Positions 9,424 through 21,792 are shown, counted from the stretch's first letter. The stretch: 64,000 nucleotides of DNA from Thermoleophilia bacterium (GCA_025964555.1 JAOPYQ010000015.1:124001-188000); one strand, 5' to 3'. Made by a program: numbers and translations. The notes: generated by a model not told the origin, from the sequence alone.

Positions 9424-11704
9424 CACCCTCCCCGTCGTCCCGGTCGGCGAGCCCACGCCCGACGAGATCGCCGACGGCGCCCTGTGGCGCGACGCGGCCC
9501 TGCGCGACGACGAGTACGTCCGCGCGTGCGAGATGCTCGGCCGTCGCCCGACGTGGACCGAGGCGAGCATCGTCGGCGTGATGTGGAGCGAGCACTGCTC
9601 GTACAAGAGCTCCAAGCACCTGCTGCGCACGCTGCCCACCGAGGGCCCGCACGTGCTGCAGGGACCGGGCGAGAACGCCGGCGTCGTCGACCTGGGTGAC
9701 GGGTGGGCCGCGGCGTTCAAGGTGGAGAGCCACAACCACCCGAGCGCGGTCGAGCCGTACCACGGCGCCGCGACCGGCGTGGGCGGGATCCTGCGCGACG
9801 TGTTCACGATGGGCGCGCGCCCGGTCGCGATCCTCGACTCGCTGCGCTTCGGCCCCATCGACGGGGATGGCGCCGACGTGCACGCCACGCGACGGCTCAT
9901 GGCTGGCGTCGTCGAAGGCATTGCCGGATATGGCAACTGCGTCGGCGTGCCGACCGTTGGTGGCGAGGTCGTGTTCGATGCCGCGTACGCGCGCAACCCG
10001 CTCGTCAACGCGATGTGCATCGGCGTGCTGCGTCACGAAGAGCTGCAGCTCGGGGCGGCGACCGGTACCGGCAACCCGGTGCTCTACGTCGGCGCGCGAA
10101 CCGGTCGCGACGGCATCCACGGTGCGACGTTCGCGAGCATCGAGGACCCGCACGGGCGCGAGCGCAGCGCGGTGCAGGTCGGCGATCCCTTCCGCGAGAA
10201 GCTCCTCATCGAGGCGTGCCTCGAGCTGTTCGCGACCGACACGGTCGTCGGCGTGCAGGACATGGGCGCTGCCGGCCTGACGTCGAGCTCCGTCGAGATG
10301 GCGGCGCGCGCGGGCAGCGGCATCGAGATGGACCTCGACCTCGTCCCCGTGCGCGAGCCCGGCATGGCGCCGTTCGAGCTCATGCTGAGCGAGTCGCAGG
10401 AGCGCATGCTCGTGGTGGTCAAGGCCGGCACGGAGCACGTCGCGCGCGAGATCTTCGAGCGCTGGGAGCTCGACTGCGCCGAGGTCGGCACGGTCACCGA
10501 CACCGGCGAGATCGTGCTTCGCGCCTCGGGCGAGGTCGTCTGTCGACTGCCGCTCGCGATGCTCGTGGACGACCTGCCCGAGCGACGCTGGCCCGTCGAG
10601 CGCGACGACAGCCGACTGCCCAAGCTCGACCTGGCCGCGGTGCCCGAGCTCGCGGCCGGCGCCGCGGGCGAGACGCTGCTGCGGCTGCTCGCGCGACCGA
10701 CGATCGCGTCCAAGCGCTGGATCCACGACCAGTTCGACTCGATGGTCGGCGCGGCGACGATGATCCGTCCGGGCAGCGATGCGGCGGTCGTGAAGGTGCA
10801 CGGGACGGATCGTGCGATCGCGGCAAGCATCGACTGCAACGGTCGCTGGTGCTCGCTCGACCCGCGCGCGGGCGCAGCCCATGCAGTGGCCGAAGCGACG
10901 CGCAACGTGGCGTGCTCGGGCGGCCGCCCGCTCGCGGTGACCGACTGCCTCAACTTCTCCTCGCCCGAGGTGCCGCACGTTGCGTGGCAGCTCGAGCAGG
11001 CCGTCGCCGGACTCGGCGACGCGTGTCGCGCGCTCGGCACGCCGGTCGTGAGCGGCAACGTCTCGATGTACAACCGCAGCGGCGACATCGACGTGCACCC
11101 CACGCCCGTCGTCGGTGCGGTCGGCGTGATCGAGGACCTCGCGCACGTCACGCGCTCGGCGTGGACGACCGCCGGATCGCTCGTGCTGCTGCTCGGCGCG
11201 ACCGACGTGGCGCTCGACGGGTCCGAGTTCCTCGTGTCCGAGCACGACCTCGTCGCGGGCGGCGCGCCACCGATCGACCTGGCACTCGAATCTCGCGTGC
11301 AGGCCTGCGTGCTCGAGGCGATCGCCGCAGGGCTCGTCCGTTCGGCACATGACTGCAGCGACGGCGGCGTGGCGGTCACGCTCGCGGAGTCGGCGATCGC
11401 CGGCTCGGTGGGCGCCACGCTGGACCTGGGCGCACTCGCCACGCGCGACCTGCGCCTCGACGAGCTGCTCTTCGGCGAGGGCGCATCGCGCATCGTGGTC
11501 GAGGTCGACGCGGACCGGATCGAGGAGCTCGCCTACATCGCGGCGCGCCACGATGCACCGCTCACGCAGCTCGGCCGAACCGGCGGGGACGACCTCGTGC
11601 TCACGCGCGACGACGCGCCGCTGCTGCGGATTCCGGTGACGGAACTCGCGAACGCCTGGACCACTGCACTGCCCACGCTAATGAACTCGGAGCCCCACGC
11701 CTGA
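9413..11704 (+). CDS. purL: FGAM synthase synthetase subunit
   Basis: 763 residues, the short PurL type that needs separate PurS and PurQ. It catalyses ATP-dependent amidation of FGAR. Conserved blocks: '[12 protein letters not shown]', '[22 protein letters not shown]', '[14 protein letters not shown]' and C-terminal '[11 protein letters not shown]'. The GTG start at 9413 lies within purQ; the stop shares one base with the purF ATG. Confidence 0.97.
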   Translation: MPTDTLPVVPVGEPTPDEIADGALWRDAALRDDEYVRACEMLGRRPTWTEASIVGVMWSEHCSYKSSKHLLRTLPTEGPHVLQGPGENAGVVDLGDGWAAAFKVESHNHPSAVEPYHGAATGVGGILRDVFTMGARPVAILDSLRFGPIDGDGADVHATRRLMAGVVEGIAGYGNCVGVPTVGGEVVFDAAYARNPLVNAMCIGVLRHEELQLGAATGTGNPVLYVGARTGRDGIHGATFASIEDPHGRERSAVQVGDPFREKLLIEACLELFATDTVVGVQDMGAAGLTSSSVEMAARAGSGIEMDLDLVPVREPGMAPFELMLSESQERMLVVVKAGTEHVAREIFERWELDCAEVGTVTDTGEIVLRASGEVVCRLPLAMLVDDLPERRWPVERDDSRLPKLDLAAVPELAAGAAGETLLRLLARPTIASKRWIHDQFDSMVGAATMIRPGSDAAVVKVHGTDRAIAASIDCNGRWCSLDPRAGAAHAVAEATRNVACSGGRPLAVTDCLNFSSPEVPHVAWQLEQAVAGLGDACRALGTPVVSGNVSMYNRSGDIDVHPTPVVGAVGVIEDLAHVTRSAWTTAGSLVLLLGATDVALDGSEFLVSEHDLVAGGAPPIDLALESRVQACVLEAIAAGLVRSAHDCSDGGVAVTLAESAIAGSVGATLDLGALATRDLRLDELLFGEGASRIVVEVDADRIEELAYIAARHDAPLTQLGRTGGDDLVLTRDDAPLLRIPVTELANAWTTALPTLMNSEPHA

Positions 11705-13221
11705 TGCGAACCTTCGCCACCATCTCCGACACGCCGAAGGGTTCGTGCTCGGACACGGGCTGCGACCCGGGCATCGTGCTCCCTGAGCGCAAGCTCAACG
11801 AGGAATGCGGCGTGTTCGGCATCGCGGGACACGGTGCAATGGCGGCGGACGTCACGCGCCTCGCGCTCGTGACGATGCAGCATCGTGGCCCCGAGAGCGC
11901 AGGGATCGTCACCACCGACGGGATCGGCGGGATGTACCACCATCGCGGCATGGGACTCGTCGAGAAGGCCGTGAAGCCGCAGCACCTGGCGCCCCTGCGC
12001 GCCGGCAGCAACGCCGTCGGGCACGTGCGCTACTCGACCACCGGTTCGAGCAGCCTCGCGAACGCCCAGCCGCTCGTGTTCTCCTTCGCACGCGGCAACC
12101 TCGCGCTCGCCCACAACGGCAACCTCACCAACGCTGCGACGATCCGCGCGGAGCTCGAGGCGACCGGCGCGATCTTCCAGACGACGTCCGACACGGAGGT
12201 CGTCGCGCACCTGGTCGCACGATCGCCCGAGCCGGACATGACCGACGCGATCCGGGGCGCCCTTACCGACGTCGAAGGCGGATTCGCGCTCGTGCTGCTC
12301 GCCGACGACCGGCTCGTCGCCTGTCGCGACCGGCACGGCCTGCGACCCCTCGTGCTGGGGCGGATGCCCGATGGCGCGTGGTGCGTGGCGAGCGAGAGCT
12401 GCGCGCTCGACGTGATCGGCGCGACGTTCGAGCGCGACGTGGAACCCGGCGAACTGCTCGTGCTCGAGCCCGACGGATCGCTGGTGCTGTCGCGGTTCGC
12501 GGAGGCGGCCGAGCAGCGCGCGCTCTGCACGTTCGAGCACATCTACTTCGCACGACCGGATTCCGACGTGGACGGCCACAACGTGCACACGGTGCGCAAG
12601 CGCTTCGGCCGCCTGCTCGCGGAGGTCGCCCCCGTCGATGCGGACGTCGTGGTGGGCGTTCCGGATTCCTCGGTGTCGGCCGCGACCGGGTACTCGGAAG
12701 CGTCGGGCATCCCGAACGAGATGGGCCTCGTCAAAAACCGCTACATCGGGCGCACCTTCCTGGAGCCGAGCCCCGAGCTGCGCACCAACGGCGTGCGCAT
12801 GAAGCTCAACGCGGTGCGCGGCGTGGTCGGCGGGCAACGGGTCGTGCTCATCGACGACTCGCTCGTGCGCGGCACGACATCCATGCGGATCGTGCGGATG
12901 CTGCGCGAGGCCGGCGCGGCCGAGGTGCACGTGCGGATCGCGTGTCCGCCGGTCAAGCACCCCTGCTTCTTCGGGATCGACATGAGCACGTACGACGAGC
13001 TCGCCGCGGCGCACTCGACCGTCGAGGAACTGCGCGAGCACATCGGCGCGGATTCGCTCGCGTTCCTGGACGAGCCCGTGATGATGCGCGCGTTCGACGA
13101 GGTCGGCGACGTGCCGGCACGCGGACACTGCAACGCATGCTTCACGGGGAAGTATCCGGTGGAAGTCGAACTGACTGCCTCCAAGCTCGGACTCGAACGG
13201 GGGCTCGTCGGTGTCAGCTGA
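11704..13221 (+). CDS. purF: Amidophosphoribosyltransferase
   Basis: 505 residues. First committed purine step, PRPP plus glutamine to phosphoribosylamine. A propeptide of 34 residues precedes the presumed N-terminal nucleophile Cys35 in 'NEECGVFGIAGHG'. The PRPP loop is 'VVLIDDSLVRGTTS'. Cysteines in 'CPPVKHPCFFG' and 'HCNACFTGKYPVE' match the B. subtilis-type enzyme with a [4Fe-4S] cluster and processed propeptide. Overlaps purL by 1 bp and purM by 11 bp. Confidence 0.96.
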   Translation: MRTFATISDTPKGSCSDTGCDPGIVLPERKLNEECGVFGIAGHGAMAADVTRLALVTMQHRGPESAGIVTTDGIGGMYHHRGMGLVEKAVKPQHLAPLRAGSNAVGHVRYSTTGSSSLANAQPLVFSFARGNLALAHNGNLTNAATIRAELEATGAIFQTTSDTEVVAHLVARSPEPDMTDAIRGALTDVEGGFALVLLADDRLVACRDRHGLRPLVLGRMPDGAWCVASESCALDVIGATFERDVEPGELLVLEPDGSLVLSRFAEAAEQRALCTFEHIYFARPDSDVDGHNVHTVRKRFGRLLAEVAPVDADVVVGVPDSSVSAATGYSEASGIPNEMGLVKNRYIGRTFLEPSPELRTNGVRMKLNAVRGVVGGQRVVLIDDSLVRGTTSMRIVRMLREAGAAEVHVRIACPPVKHPCFFGIDMSTYDELAAAHSTVEELREHIGADSLAFLDEPVMMRAFDEVGDVPARGHCNACFTGKYPVEVELTASKLGLERGLVGVS

Positions 13222-14275
13222 CGCAGGAACGATGGTTGATCCGTACGCGGCCGCTGGCGTGGACATCGCCGCGGGCGACGAGGCGGTGCGTCGCATCGCG
13301 CCGCACGCCGCACGCACGACGCGGCCGGAGGTCGTCGGGGGACTCGGCGGGTTCGGGGCGGCGTTCGCGCTCGATCCGGCGAAGTGGCGCGCGCCGTTGC
13401 TCGTGAGCGCGACCGACGGTGTCGGTACGAAGCTGCTCGTCGCGCAGGCGGTGGGACGGCTCGACACGGTCGGCATCGACCTCGTCGCGATGTGCGTCAA
13501 CGACATTGCGTGCTGCGGCGCCGAGCCGCTCTTCTTCCTCGACTACGTGGCGACCGGCGCGCTCGATCCGAGCCAGGTCGAACAGCTGGTCGCGGGCATC
13601 GCCGACGGCTGCGTCGACGCGGGCTGCGCGCTCGTGGGCGGCGAGACCGCGGAGCTGCCCGGCATGTACGCACCCGGGTCGTTCGACCTGGCGGGCTTCA
13701 CGGTCGGCGTCGTGGAGCGCGACGAGCGCCTCGGACCGCACAACGTCGAGGCCTGCGACGTGCTCGTGGGCATCGCATCGAGCGGGCTGCACTCAAACGG
13801 GTACTCGCTCGCGCGCCGCGTGCTGCTCGAGCTGCCGGGGCGCACCTACGACGAGTTCGACGGGCGCTTGGGGCGCACGCTCGGCGAGGAGCTGCTCGAG
13901 CCGACGCGCATCTACGTGCGCGCGCTGCGATCGCTCGTGGACGCCGGCCTGCCGGTGCGGGCGGCCGCGCACATCACGGGTGGCGGGCTCGTGGAGAACG
14001 TCCCGCGTGTGCTGCCCGACGGCTGGGGTGCGCGCATCGACACGACCTCGTGGGAGCGTCCGGCTGTGTTCGACGCGCTCGTCACGGACGGCGAGCTCGA
14101 CGTCCACGCCGCGCACCGGACGTTCAACATGGGCATCGGCATGGTGCTCGTCGTGGCGGCCGATGCGGCCGACGGCGTGATCGACGCGCTCACGAGCGCA
14201 GGCGAGCGGGCCTGGCACATCGGAGCGGTGACGCCGGATCGCGCCGGCGTCGAGCTGGTGGGTGCCACCCCGTGA
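13211..14275 (+). CDS. purM: AIR synthetase
   Basis: 354 residues. Closes FGAM to aminoimidazole ribonucleotide. Start GTG 13211 (11-bp overlap with purF) is used; ATG 13232 is an alternative seven codons later. Conserved 'ATDGVGTKLLVA', 'MCVNDIACCGAEPLFFLDY', 'GGETAELPGMY' and 'ITGGGLVENVPR' are present, as in the PurM/PurL superfamily. Confidence 0.95.
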   Translation: MSADAGTMVDPYAAAGVDIAAGDEAVRRIAPHAARTTRPEVVGGLGGFGAAFALDPAKWRAPLLVSATDGVGTKLLVAQAVGRLDTVGIDLVAMCVNDIACCGAEPLFFLDYVATGALDPSQVEQLVAGIADGCVDAGCALVGGETAELPGMYAPGSFDLAGFTVGVVERDERLGPHNVEACDVLVGIASSGLHSNGYSLARRVLLELPGRTYDEFDGRLGRTLGEELLEPTRIYVRALRSLVDAGLPVRAAAHITGGGLVENVPRVLPDGWGARIDTTSWERPAVFDALVTDGELDVHAAHRTFNMGIGMVLVVAADAADGVIDALTSAGERAWHIGAVTPDRAGVELVGATP

Positions 14276-14892
14276 TGGGCTCCGCGTCCGATTCCACCGC
14301 GTTCGCCATCCTGGCCAGCGGCACGGGATCGAACGCGCTCGCCCTCGCCGCCGCCGCGGCGCGCGGCGAGATTCCCGCCCGCCTCGCATGCATCGTGTGT
14401 GACCGACCAGGCGCACCGATCATCGAACGTGGCCGCGCCGCAGGCATCGACGTGCTGGTGCTCGACCGCACCGACTTCGTCGACCGCGATGCGCACGAGG
14501 GTGCCATCGTGGACGCCCTCCGCGAGCGGGACGTCGAGCACGTCGCGCTCGCCGGCTACATGCGCATCTGCGGGCCGGTGTTCCTCGCGGCATACGAAGG
14601 TCGTACGCTCAACGTGCACCCCTCGCTGCTGCCCCAGTTCCCGGGACGCGACGCGATCGGTGACGCGATCGACGCGGGCGCGACCCGCACCGGCGTGACC
14701 GTCCATCTCGTCGACGCCGGAATCGACACGGGACCGATCGTCGCGCAGGAAGCCATCGCGATCGTGGCCGGCGACGACCGCGACTCGCTCGCGATGCGCA
14801 TCCACGCGGTCGAGCACCGCATCTTCCCGCCGGCGCTTGCCGCACTCATTGCCACTCCCACCCCACGCCACCTGGAGGCCCAGCTCACATGA
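14275..14892 (+). CDS. purN: GAR formyltransferase
   Basis: 205 residues. Formyl-tetrahydrofolate-dependent formylation of glycinamide ribonucleotide. 'ASGTGSNALAL' at the N-terminus, 'LAGYMRICGPVFL' with 'NVHPSLLPQFPG' around the catalytic Asn/His, and 'TVHLVDAGIDTGPIV' are intact. ATG 14275 overlaps the purM stop by one base; GTG 14272 just upstream would give a GTGA overlap instead. Overlaps purH by 4 bp. Confidence 0.94.
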   Translation: MGSASDSTAFAILASGTGSNALALAAAAARGEIPARLACIVCDRPGAPIIERGRAAGIDVLVLDRTDFVDRDAHEGAIVDALRERDVEHVALAGYMRICGPVFLAAYEGRTLNVHPSLLPQFPGRDAIGDAIDAGATRTGVTVHLVDAGIDTGPIVAQEAIAIVAGDDRDSLAMRIHAVEHRIFPPALAALIATPTPRHLEAQLT

Positions 14893-16436
14893 AGACGACG
14901 TCCCGCGCACTGCTCAGCGTTTCCGACAAGACCGGCATCGTCGACCTCGCTCGCGGGCTCGTCGACGCGGGCGTCGAGCTCGTCTCGACCGGCGGTACCG
15001 CGACCCTGCTGCGCGAAGCGGGCCTCGCGTGCCTCGACGTCGCGGAGGTGACGGGCCAGCCCGAGGTGATGGGCGGCCGCGTCAAGACGATCCATCCGCG
15101 CGTGCACGGCGGGCTGCTCGCGCGGCGCGACGTGCCGAGCGACATGGCGGCGCTCGCCGAGCTGGGCGGCGCACCGATCGACTGGGTCGTCGTCAACCTG
15201 TATCCGTTCCGCGAGACGATCGCCCGGCCCGACGTGACCGATGCCGAGGCGATCGAGCAGATCGACATCGGTGGGCCGGCGATGATTCGCGCGGCAGCCA
15301 AGAACCACGCGCACGTCACGGTGGCGGTCGAGCCGGCCGACTACGCGCGGCTCGTGCGTGCGGCGTCGGGCGAAGAGCCGCTCGCCGATCGCGAGCGCAC
15401 GGCGCTTGCGGCGAAGGCGTTCCGGCACGTCGCGGCATACGACGCGGTGATCGCCGAGCACCTGACGGGCCTCGCGGGCGAGGACTTCCCCGAGCAGCTG
15501 ACCATCACCCTCGACAAGGTGCAGGACCTCCGCTACGGCGAGAACCCCCACCAGCCGGCCGCGTTCTACGCACGCGCGGGGGGCACGCGAGGGTCGCTGG
15601 TCGACGCGGTCCAGCACCAGGGCAAGGAGCTGTCGTACAACAACATCGCGGACGCCGATGCAGCGCTCGCGATCGCGCGGGAGTTCGATGCGCCCGCCGC
15701 GGTGGTCGTCAAGCACGTCAACCCGTGCGGGATCGCGACCGGGACCACGGCGCTCGAGGCGTGGCACGCGGCGCTGTCAGCGGATCCGGTGTCGGCGTTC
15801 GGCGGGATCGTGGCGCTCAACCGCCCGGTTGACGTGGAGCTCGCGGCGGCGCTGTGCGAGTTGTTCCTGGAAGTCGTGATCGCGCCGAGCTACGACGTGG
15901 CAGCGCTCGAGCTGTTCGCCACGAAGCCGAACCTGCGTGTGCTCGAGCTCGAAGTTGCGCAGGCACCGGGGGGCGCGGAACGCCCGGACGCGTCGACCGT
16001 GGCGGGCGGCATGCTCGTTCAGCAGCGCGACGTGCGGATGATCGCGCCGACGGAGCTGCAGGTCGTCACCAAGATCGCGCCGACCGCGGCGCAGCGCGAG
16101 GACCTGACGTTCGGGTGGCGCGTGGTCAAGCACGTCACGTCGAACGCGGTGGTGCTCGCGGGCGAGGGTCGCACGCTCGGCATCGGCGCCGGGCAGATGA
16201 ACCGCGTCGGCGCAGCGAAGCTGGCGATCGAGGCGGCGGGCGCGAAGGCGCGTGGCAGCGTGCTGGCGTCGGATGCGTTCTTCCCGATGCCCGACTCGAT
16301 CGAGCTCGCGGCCGAAGCGGGCATCGCGGCGATCATCCAGCCGGGTGGTTCGCGGCGCGACGACGACGTGATCGCGGCGTGCAATGCGGCAGGCATCGCG
16401 ATGGTGTTCACCGGCGTGCGCCACTTCCGGCACTAA
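14889..16436 (+). CDS. purH: AICAR transformylase / IMP cyclohydrolase
   Basis: 515 residues, bifunctional enzyme for the last two steps to IMP. The N-terminal MGS-like cyclohydrolase domain has 'SVSDKTGIVDLARGLVDAGVELVSTGGTA' split across residues ~8-36 and 'GGRVKTIHPRVHGGLLARR'. The C-terminal transformylase contains 'VKHVNPCGIATG', 'SDAFFPMPDSIELAAEAG' and the terminal 'MVFTGVRHFRH'. The start overlaps purN by 4 bp (ATGA); purD begins 26 bp after the stop with its own AGGAG site. Confidence 0.97.
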   Translation: MKTTSRALLSVSDKTGIVDLARGLVDAGVELVSTGGTATLLREAGLACLDVAEVTGQPEVMGGRVKTIHPRVHGGLLARRDVPSDMAALAELGGAPIDWVVVNLYPFRETIARPDVTDAEAIEQIDIGGPAMIRAAAKNHAHVTVAVEPADYARLVRAASGEEPLADRERTALAAKAFRHVAAYDAVIAEHLTGLAGEDFPEQLTITLDKVQDLRYGENPHQPAAFYARAGGTRGSLVDAVQHQGKELSYNNIADADAALAIAREFDAPAAVVVKHVNPCGIATGTTALEAWHAALSADPVSAFGGIVALNRPVDVELAAALCELFLEVVIAPSYDVAALELFATKPNLRVLELEVAQAPGGAERPDASTVAGGMLVQQRDVRMIAPTELQVVTKIAPTAAQREDLTFGWRVVKHVTSNAVVLAGEGRTLGIGAGQMNRVGAAKLAIEAAGAKARGSVLASDAFFPMPDSIELAAEAGIAAIIQPGGSRRDDDVIAACNAAGIAMVFTGVRHFRH

Positions 16437-16462
16437 CGATCCCCACTCCCCAGGAGCTCGAG

Positions 16463-17746
16463 ATGAAGGTCCTCGTCATTGGCAGTGGTGGTCGCGAACA
16501 TGCGCTCGTTGCCGCGATCAGTGCATCGCCCTCGTGCAGCGAGGTCGTGTGCGCGCCCGGCAATCCGGGGGTCGCGCAGCTCGCGCGGTGCATCGCGACC
16601 GACGGTTCGGTCGATGACCTCGAGCGCCTCGCGCGGCGTGAGGCGCCGGACCTCGTGGTGATCGGTCCCGAGGTGCCGCTCGTGGGCGGTCTGGCCGATC
16701 GGCTTCGTGCGGCTGACATCGACGTGTTCGGACCCGGCGCGGACGGCGCGCAGCTCGAAGGCAGCAAGTGGCACGCCAAGGAGCTCCTGCTCGAGGCGGG
16801 CGTGGCGACCGCGAAGGCGCAGCACTTCACCGACTTCGAAGACGCTCGCGCGTTCGTCGAGGCCGTGGGCGCGCCGATCGTGGTGAAGGCGGACGGGCTC
16901 GCGGCGGGCAAGGGTGTCGTCGTCGCGCTCGATGTGGAGACGGCCGTCGAGGCGCTGCGCGAGGCGCTTCTGGATGCGCGCTTCGGCGCCGCCGGAGCGA
17001 GCGTGGTGCTCGAGGAGTGCCTCGAGGGGCCAGAACTGTCCGTGCTCGCCCTGGTGTCGGGCAGTGACATTCGAGTGCTCGCGCCCGCGCGCGATCACAA
17101 GCGCGCTCACGACGGCGACATGGGACCGAACACCGGCGGGATGGGCGCGGTCTGCCCGCCGGCCGACGCGGACGACGACCTGCTCGAGCTGGTCGAGCGC
17201 GAGGTGCTTCGCCCGGTCGTCGACGAGCTGGTGCGCCGCGGCGTGGACTATCGCGGCGTGCTGTACGCCGGCCTCATGCTCACCGCGGACGGACCCAGCG
17301 TCATCGAGTTCAACGTGCGCTTCGGCGACCCGGAAGCGCAGGTCGTGTTGCCCCGCCTGCGCGGCGACGTCGCGCTGCTGCTCCAGGCCGCCGCACGTGG
17401 CGAGCTGGCCGATGCCCCAGCGTTCGAGTGGGACGATCGAGTCGCGGTCGGCGTGGTCGTGGCGGCCGAGGGCTACCCGCTCGCGCCGCGAACGGGCGAT
17501 GCGATCTCGCTGGGGGATGTTCCTCGCGATACGCGCGACGCGATCGTCTTCCACTCCGGGACGACGCTCGACGCGGATGGCGCCCTGCGGACGGCCGGTG
17601 GTCGCGTGGTGACGGTCGTCGGCTTCGGTGACGACGTCGATTCGGCGCGGGCAGCGGCGACAGCCGCGGCCTCGCGTGTGCACTTCGACGGGGCGTGGCA
17701 CCGGAGCGACATCGGCGCGGCGCTGATGTCACCAGCGTTGCGCTGA
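16463..17746 (+). CDS. purD: GAR synthetase
   Basis: 427 residues, ATP-grasp ligase joining glycine to phosphoribosylamine. 'VIGSGGREHALVA' opens the protein; 'KADGLAAGKGVVVA' and 'NTGGMGAVCP' are ATP-grasp signatures. ATG 16463 has a CAGGAG site at 16451-16456. Last gene of the operon; its TGA lies in the loop of a strong hairpin. Confidence 0.96.
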   Translation: MKVLVIGSGGREHALVAAISASPSCSEVVCAPGNPGVAQLARCIATDGSVDDLERLARREAPDLVVIGPEVPLVGGLADRLRAADIDVFGPGADGAQLEGSKWHAKELLLEAGVATAKAQHFTDFEDARAFVEAVGAPIVVKADGLAAGKGVVVALDVETAVEALREALLDARFGAAGASVVLEECLEGPELSVLALVSGSDIRVLAPARDHKRAHDGDMGPNTGGMGAVCPPADADDDLLELVEREVLRPVVDELVRRGVDYRGVLYAGLMLTADGPSVIEFNVRFGDPEAQVVLPRLRGDVALLLQAAARGELADAPAFEWDDRVAVGVVVAAEGYPLAPRTGDAISLGDVPRDTRDAIVFHSGTTLDADGALRTAGGRVVTVVGFGDDVDSARAAATAAASRVHFDGAWHRSDIGAALMSPALR

Positions 17747-17760
17747 TCGCAACGCTGGTG
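17730..17760 (+). terminator. Terminator with the purD stop codon in its loop
   Basis: Perfect 13-bp stem, CACCAGCGTTGCG (17730-17742) and CGCAACGCTGGTG (17748-17760), closing the 5-nt loop CTGAT that contains purD's TGA. No T-tract follows. A second inverted repeat (CTCGTGC/GCACGAG with flanking CTCGG/CCGAG, 17790-17838) lies just downstream. Confidence 0.75.
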
Positions 17761-17889
17761 ACCCGGGCGCGCCGTGCCACGCACGCGCACTCGGCTCGGA
17801 TCCCTCGTGCAGCGCATCGGGCGCGGCACGAGGCCGAGATCGCCGCTCCGCGACCTGAGCGAGACACACGCAGGTTTGCGTGAACCGAA

Positions 17890-17919
17890 TTTGCGCCTCG
17901 GGGAATCAAGGTCTACAGT
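17890..17919 (+). promoter_or_regulatory. dnaK promoter with a HAIR-like operator
   Basis: TTGCGC (17891-17896), 17 bp, TACAGT (17914-17919) fits a housekeeping promoter. Overlapping it, TTTGCGC-N7-AATCAAG (17890-17910) matches the HspR inverted repeat CTTGAGT-N7-ACTCAAG at 4/7 and 6/7 positions with the correct 7-nt spacer. The left half-site is weak, so the HAIR call is tentative. No CIRCE element is seen. Confidence 0.45.
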
Positions 17920-18026
17920 GAAGCGTGTTGGCAGGCCACGACCTGCGCGCACCACACTCAGATTCGGCACCGATGGGCATCTGCCCCGGTACCCGAGACC
18001 CCCACGAGAACCACAGGAGCACCACC

Positions 18027-19943
<1,917 letters not shown>

Positions 19944-19973
19944 CCCGCTTGTCACCCGAACGAGGACTGACAC

Positions 19974-20612
19974 ATGTCTGCTGACAACACACACTCGCGG
20001 AAAGGTCCCGGCGGGACCACCGGCGCCCGAGACGGCGCCGGTGGCCTCGCCGAGGCCGCCGCGGCGGCTGCGGCCGGGATGCCCGTGGAGGGCGTCCCGA
20101 CCGAGCCGCTGCCGATGGAGCCCGGACAGGAGTACGTCGCGAAGGCGGACTTCGACGTCGCCGTCGCGCAGCTGACCGAAGAGCGCGACGCGATGCGCAA
20201 CGACCTGCAGCGCGTCGCGGCCGACTTCGAGAACTACAAGCGGCGCGCGGCACGCGAGCGCGAACAGGCATCGGCCGCGGCGGAGTCGCGACTGCTGGGC
20301 GAGCTGCTCACCGTCATCGATGACACCGAACGCGCGCTCGAGCACGCCGCGAGGGAAGACACCGCCAAGGAGGCCGTCATCGACGGGCTGCAGACCGTGC
20401 GGTCGCGGCTGACGTCGGTCGTGGGCTCGCATGGCCTGACGCGCATCGACACGTCGGGCACGTTCGACCCGAAGCTGCATGAGGCGATGATGGTGCAGGC
20501 GGCGCCGAATGGCGAGGCTGACGACACGATCCTCCAGGAGCTGCAGTCGGGCTGGGCGATCGGCGAGCGCGTGCTGCGTCACGCGAGGGTGATCGTTGCG
20601 GGAGGGGGGTGA
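19974..20612 (+). CDS. grpE: Nucleotide exchange factor GrpE
   Basis: 212 residues. Releases ADP from DnaK. The first ~50 residues are Gly/Ala/Pro-rich and disordered; a long coiled coil (~55-110, containing '[17 protein letters not shown]') leads to the beta-rich head with '[21 protein letters not shown]' split across the family motif. Sits 30 bp after dnaK and ends 1 bp before dnaJ. Confidence 0.95.
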   Translation: MSADNTHSRKGPGGTTGARDGAGGLAEAAAAAAAGMPVEGVPTEPLPMEPGQEYVAKADFDVAVAQLTEERDAMRNDLQRVAADFENYKRRAAREREQASAAAESRLLGELLTVIDDTERALEHAAREDTAKEAVIDGLQTVRSRLTSVVGSHGLTRIDTSGTFDPKLHEAMMVQAAPNGEADDTILQELQSGWAIGERVLRHARVIVAGGG

Positions 20613-20613
20613 C

Positions 20614-21792
20614 ATGGCAGGCACGTCCGATTTCTACGAGTTGCTGGGCGTGCCGAAGGGTGCCTCCGAGGATGACCTGCGCACCGCCTACCGCAAGAAG
20701 GCGCGCGAGCTGCATCCCGACCGCAATCCGGACGACCCCAAGTCCGAAGATCGGTTCAAGGCTGTCGCCGAGGCCTACGAGACGCTCAAGGATCCGCAGA
20801 AGCGCAAGCTCTACGACCTGGGCGTTCGTGGCAACGCTGCGCGTGGGTTCCCGAGCGGCGCGGGCGGATTCCCGGGCGGCGGCTTCCCCGGCGGCTTCGG
20901 CGGGGCGGCGGGGCCAGGCGGGGCTGGTGGCTTCGACTTCTCGACGCTGTTCGGCAGCGGCGGGATCAACCTCGGCGACCTGGGCGACCTGTTCTCGCGC
21001 GCGGGCACGGCCGGGCAGCAGCCACGGCGCGCCACGCGCGGACACGACATCGCGGCGCGCGTTCGACTGTCGTTCGAGGATGCACTCGACGGCGTCGAGG
21101 TGAAGATCCCGGTCGAGCGCGAGGTCGACTGCGCGACATGCCACGGATCGGGCGCGAAGCCTGGCACGAACCGGCGCGAGTGCCCGACCTGTGACGGCCG
21201 CGGCATGGTCACGCAGAGCCAGGGCCCGTTCGCGATGAGCTCCCCGTGCCTGACCTGTGGCGGGGCCGGCTCGATCGTCGAGACGCCCTGCTCCACGTGC
21301 CAGGGATCCGGACACCAGACGAAGGTCGTCCGCTATCGCGTGAAGATCCCCGCCGGCGTGAAGGACGCGTCCAAGGTGCGGCTCAAGGGCAAGGGCGAGC
21401 CCGGAGAACACGGCGGGCCCGCCGGGGACCTGATCGTCCGCGTCGAGGTCGAGGCGAGCGAGCTGTTCGAGCGGCGCGGCAACGACTTCATCGTCGACGT
21501 GCCGGTGACGCTCGCGGAGGCCGGCCTCGGCGAGCAGGTGAAGGTGCCGACGCCCGAGGGCGGACAGGTCACCGTGAAGATCCCTGCAGGCTCCGAGGAC
21601 GGCAAGCTGCTGCGCATCAAGGGGCGCGGCGCCCCGATCGCGCGCGCGAAGGGCGACGAGCGCGGCGACCTGCTCGCCCGCGTGCGCATCGCCGTGCCCA
21701 ACAAGCTCAACAAGGACCAGGAAGAAGCCCTGCGCGCCTACCAGCGCGCCACGAGCTCCGACCCACGGACGAAGTGGTTCCGGAAGAAGTGA
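20614..21792 (+). CDS. dnaJ: Co-chaperone DnaJ
   Basis: 392 residues, type I DnaJ. J domain with HPD ('[12 protein letters not shown]') at ~30-40, a Gly/Phe-rich linker (~80-130), four CxxCxGxG-type zinc motifs ('CATCHGSG', 'CPTCDGRG', 'CLTCGGAG', 'CSTCQGSG') and the C-terminal peptide-binding domain. ATG 20614 follows a GGAGGGGGG site. An in-frame ATG at 20596 lies inside grpE and adds six non-family residues. Confidence 0.96.
   Translation: MAGTSDFYELLGVPKGASEDDLRTAYRKKARELHPDRNPDDPKSEDRFKAVAEAYETLKDPQKRKLYDLGVRGNAARGFPSGAGGFPGGGFPGGFGGAAGPGGAGGFDFSTLFGSGGINLGDLGDLFSRAGTAGQQPRRATRGHDIAARVRLSFEDALDGVEVKIPVEREVDCATCHGSGAKPGTNRRECPTCDGRGMVTQSQGPFAMSSPCLTCGGAGSIVETPCSTCQGSGHQTKVVRYRVKIPAGVKDASKVRLKGKGEPGEHGGPAGDLIVRVEVEASELFERRGNDFIVDVPVTLAEAGLGEQVKVPTPEGGQVTVKIPAGSEDGKLLRIKGRGAPIARAKGDERGDLLARVRIAVPNKLNKDQEEALRAYQRATSSDPRTKWFRKK

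Noticed and set aside
8221-10020. 599-codon minus-strand ORF over purC to purL
   Set aside because: Crosses four certain purine genes on the opposite strand.
9407-11551. Long minus-strand ORF (714 codons) opposite purL
   Set aside because: His/Arg/Ala-rich composition without family motifs; typical antisense shadow of a GC-rich gene. purL on the plus strand is unmistakable.
17747-18026. Search for a CIRCE (HrcA) element before dnaK
   Set aside because: No TTAGCACTC-N9-GAGTGCTAA-like dyad; hspR in the operon points to HspR control instead.
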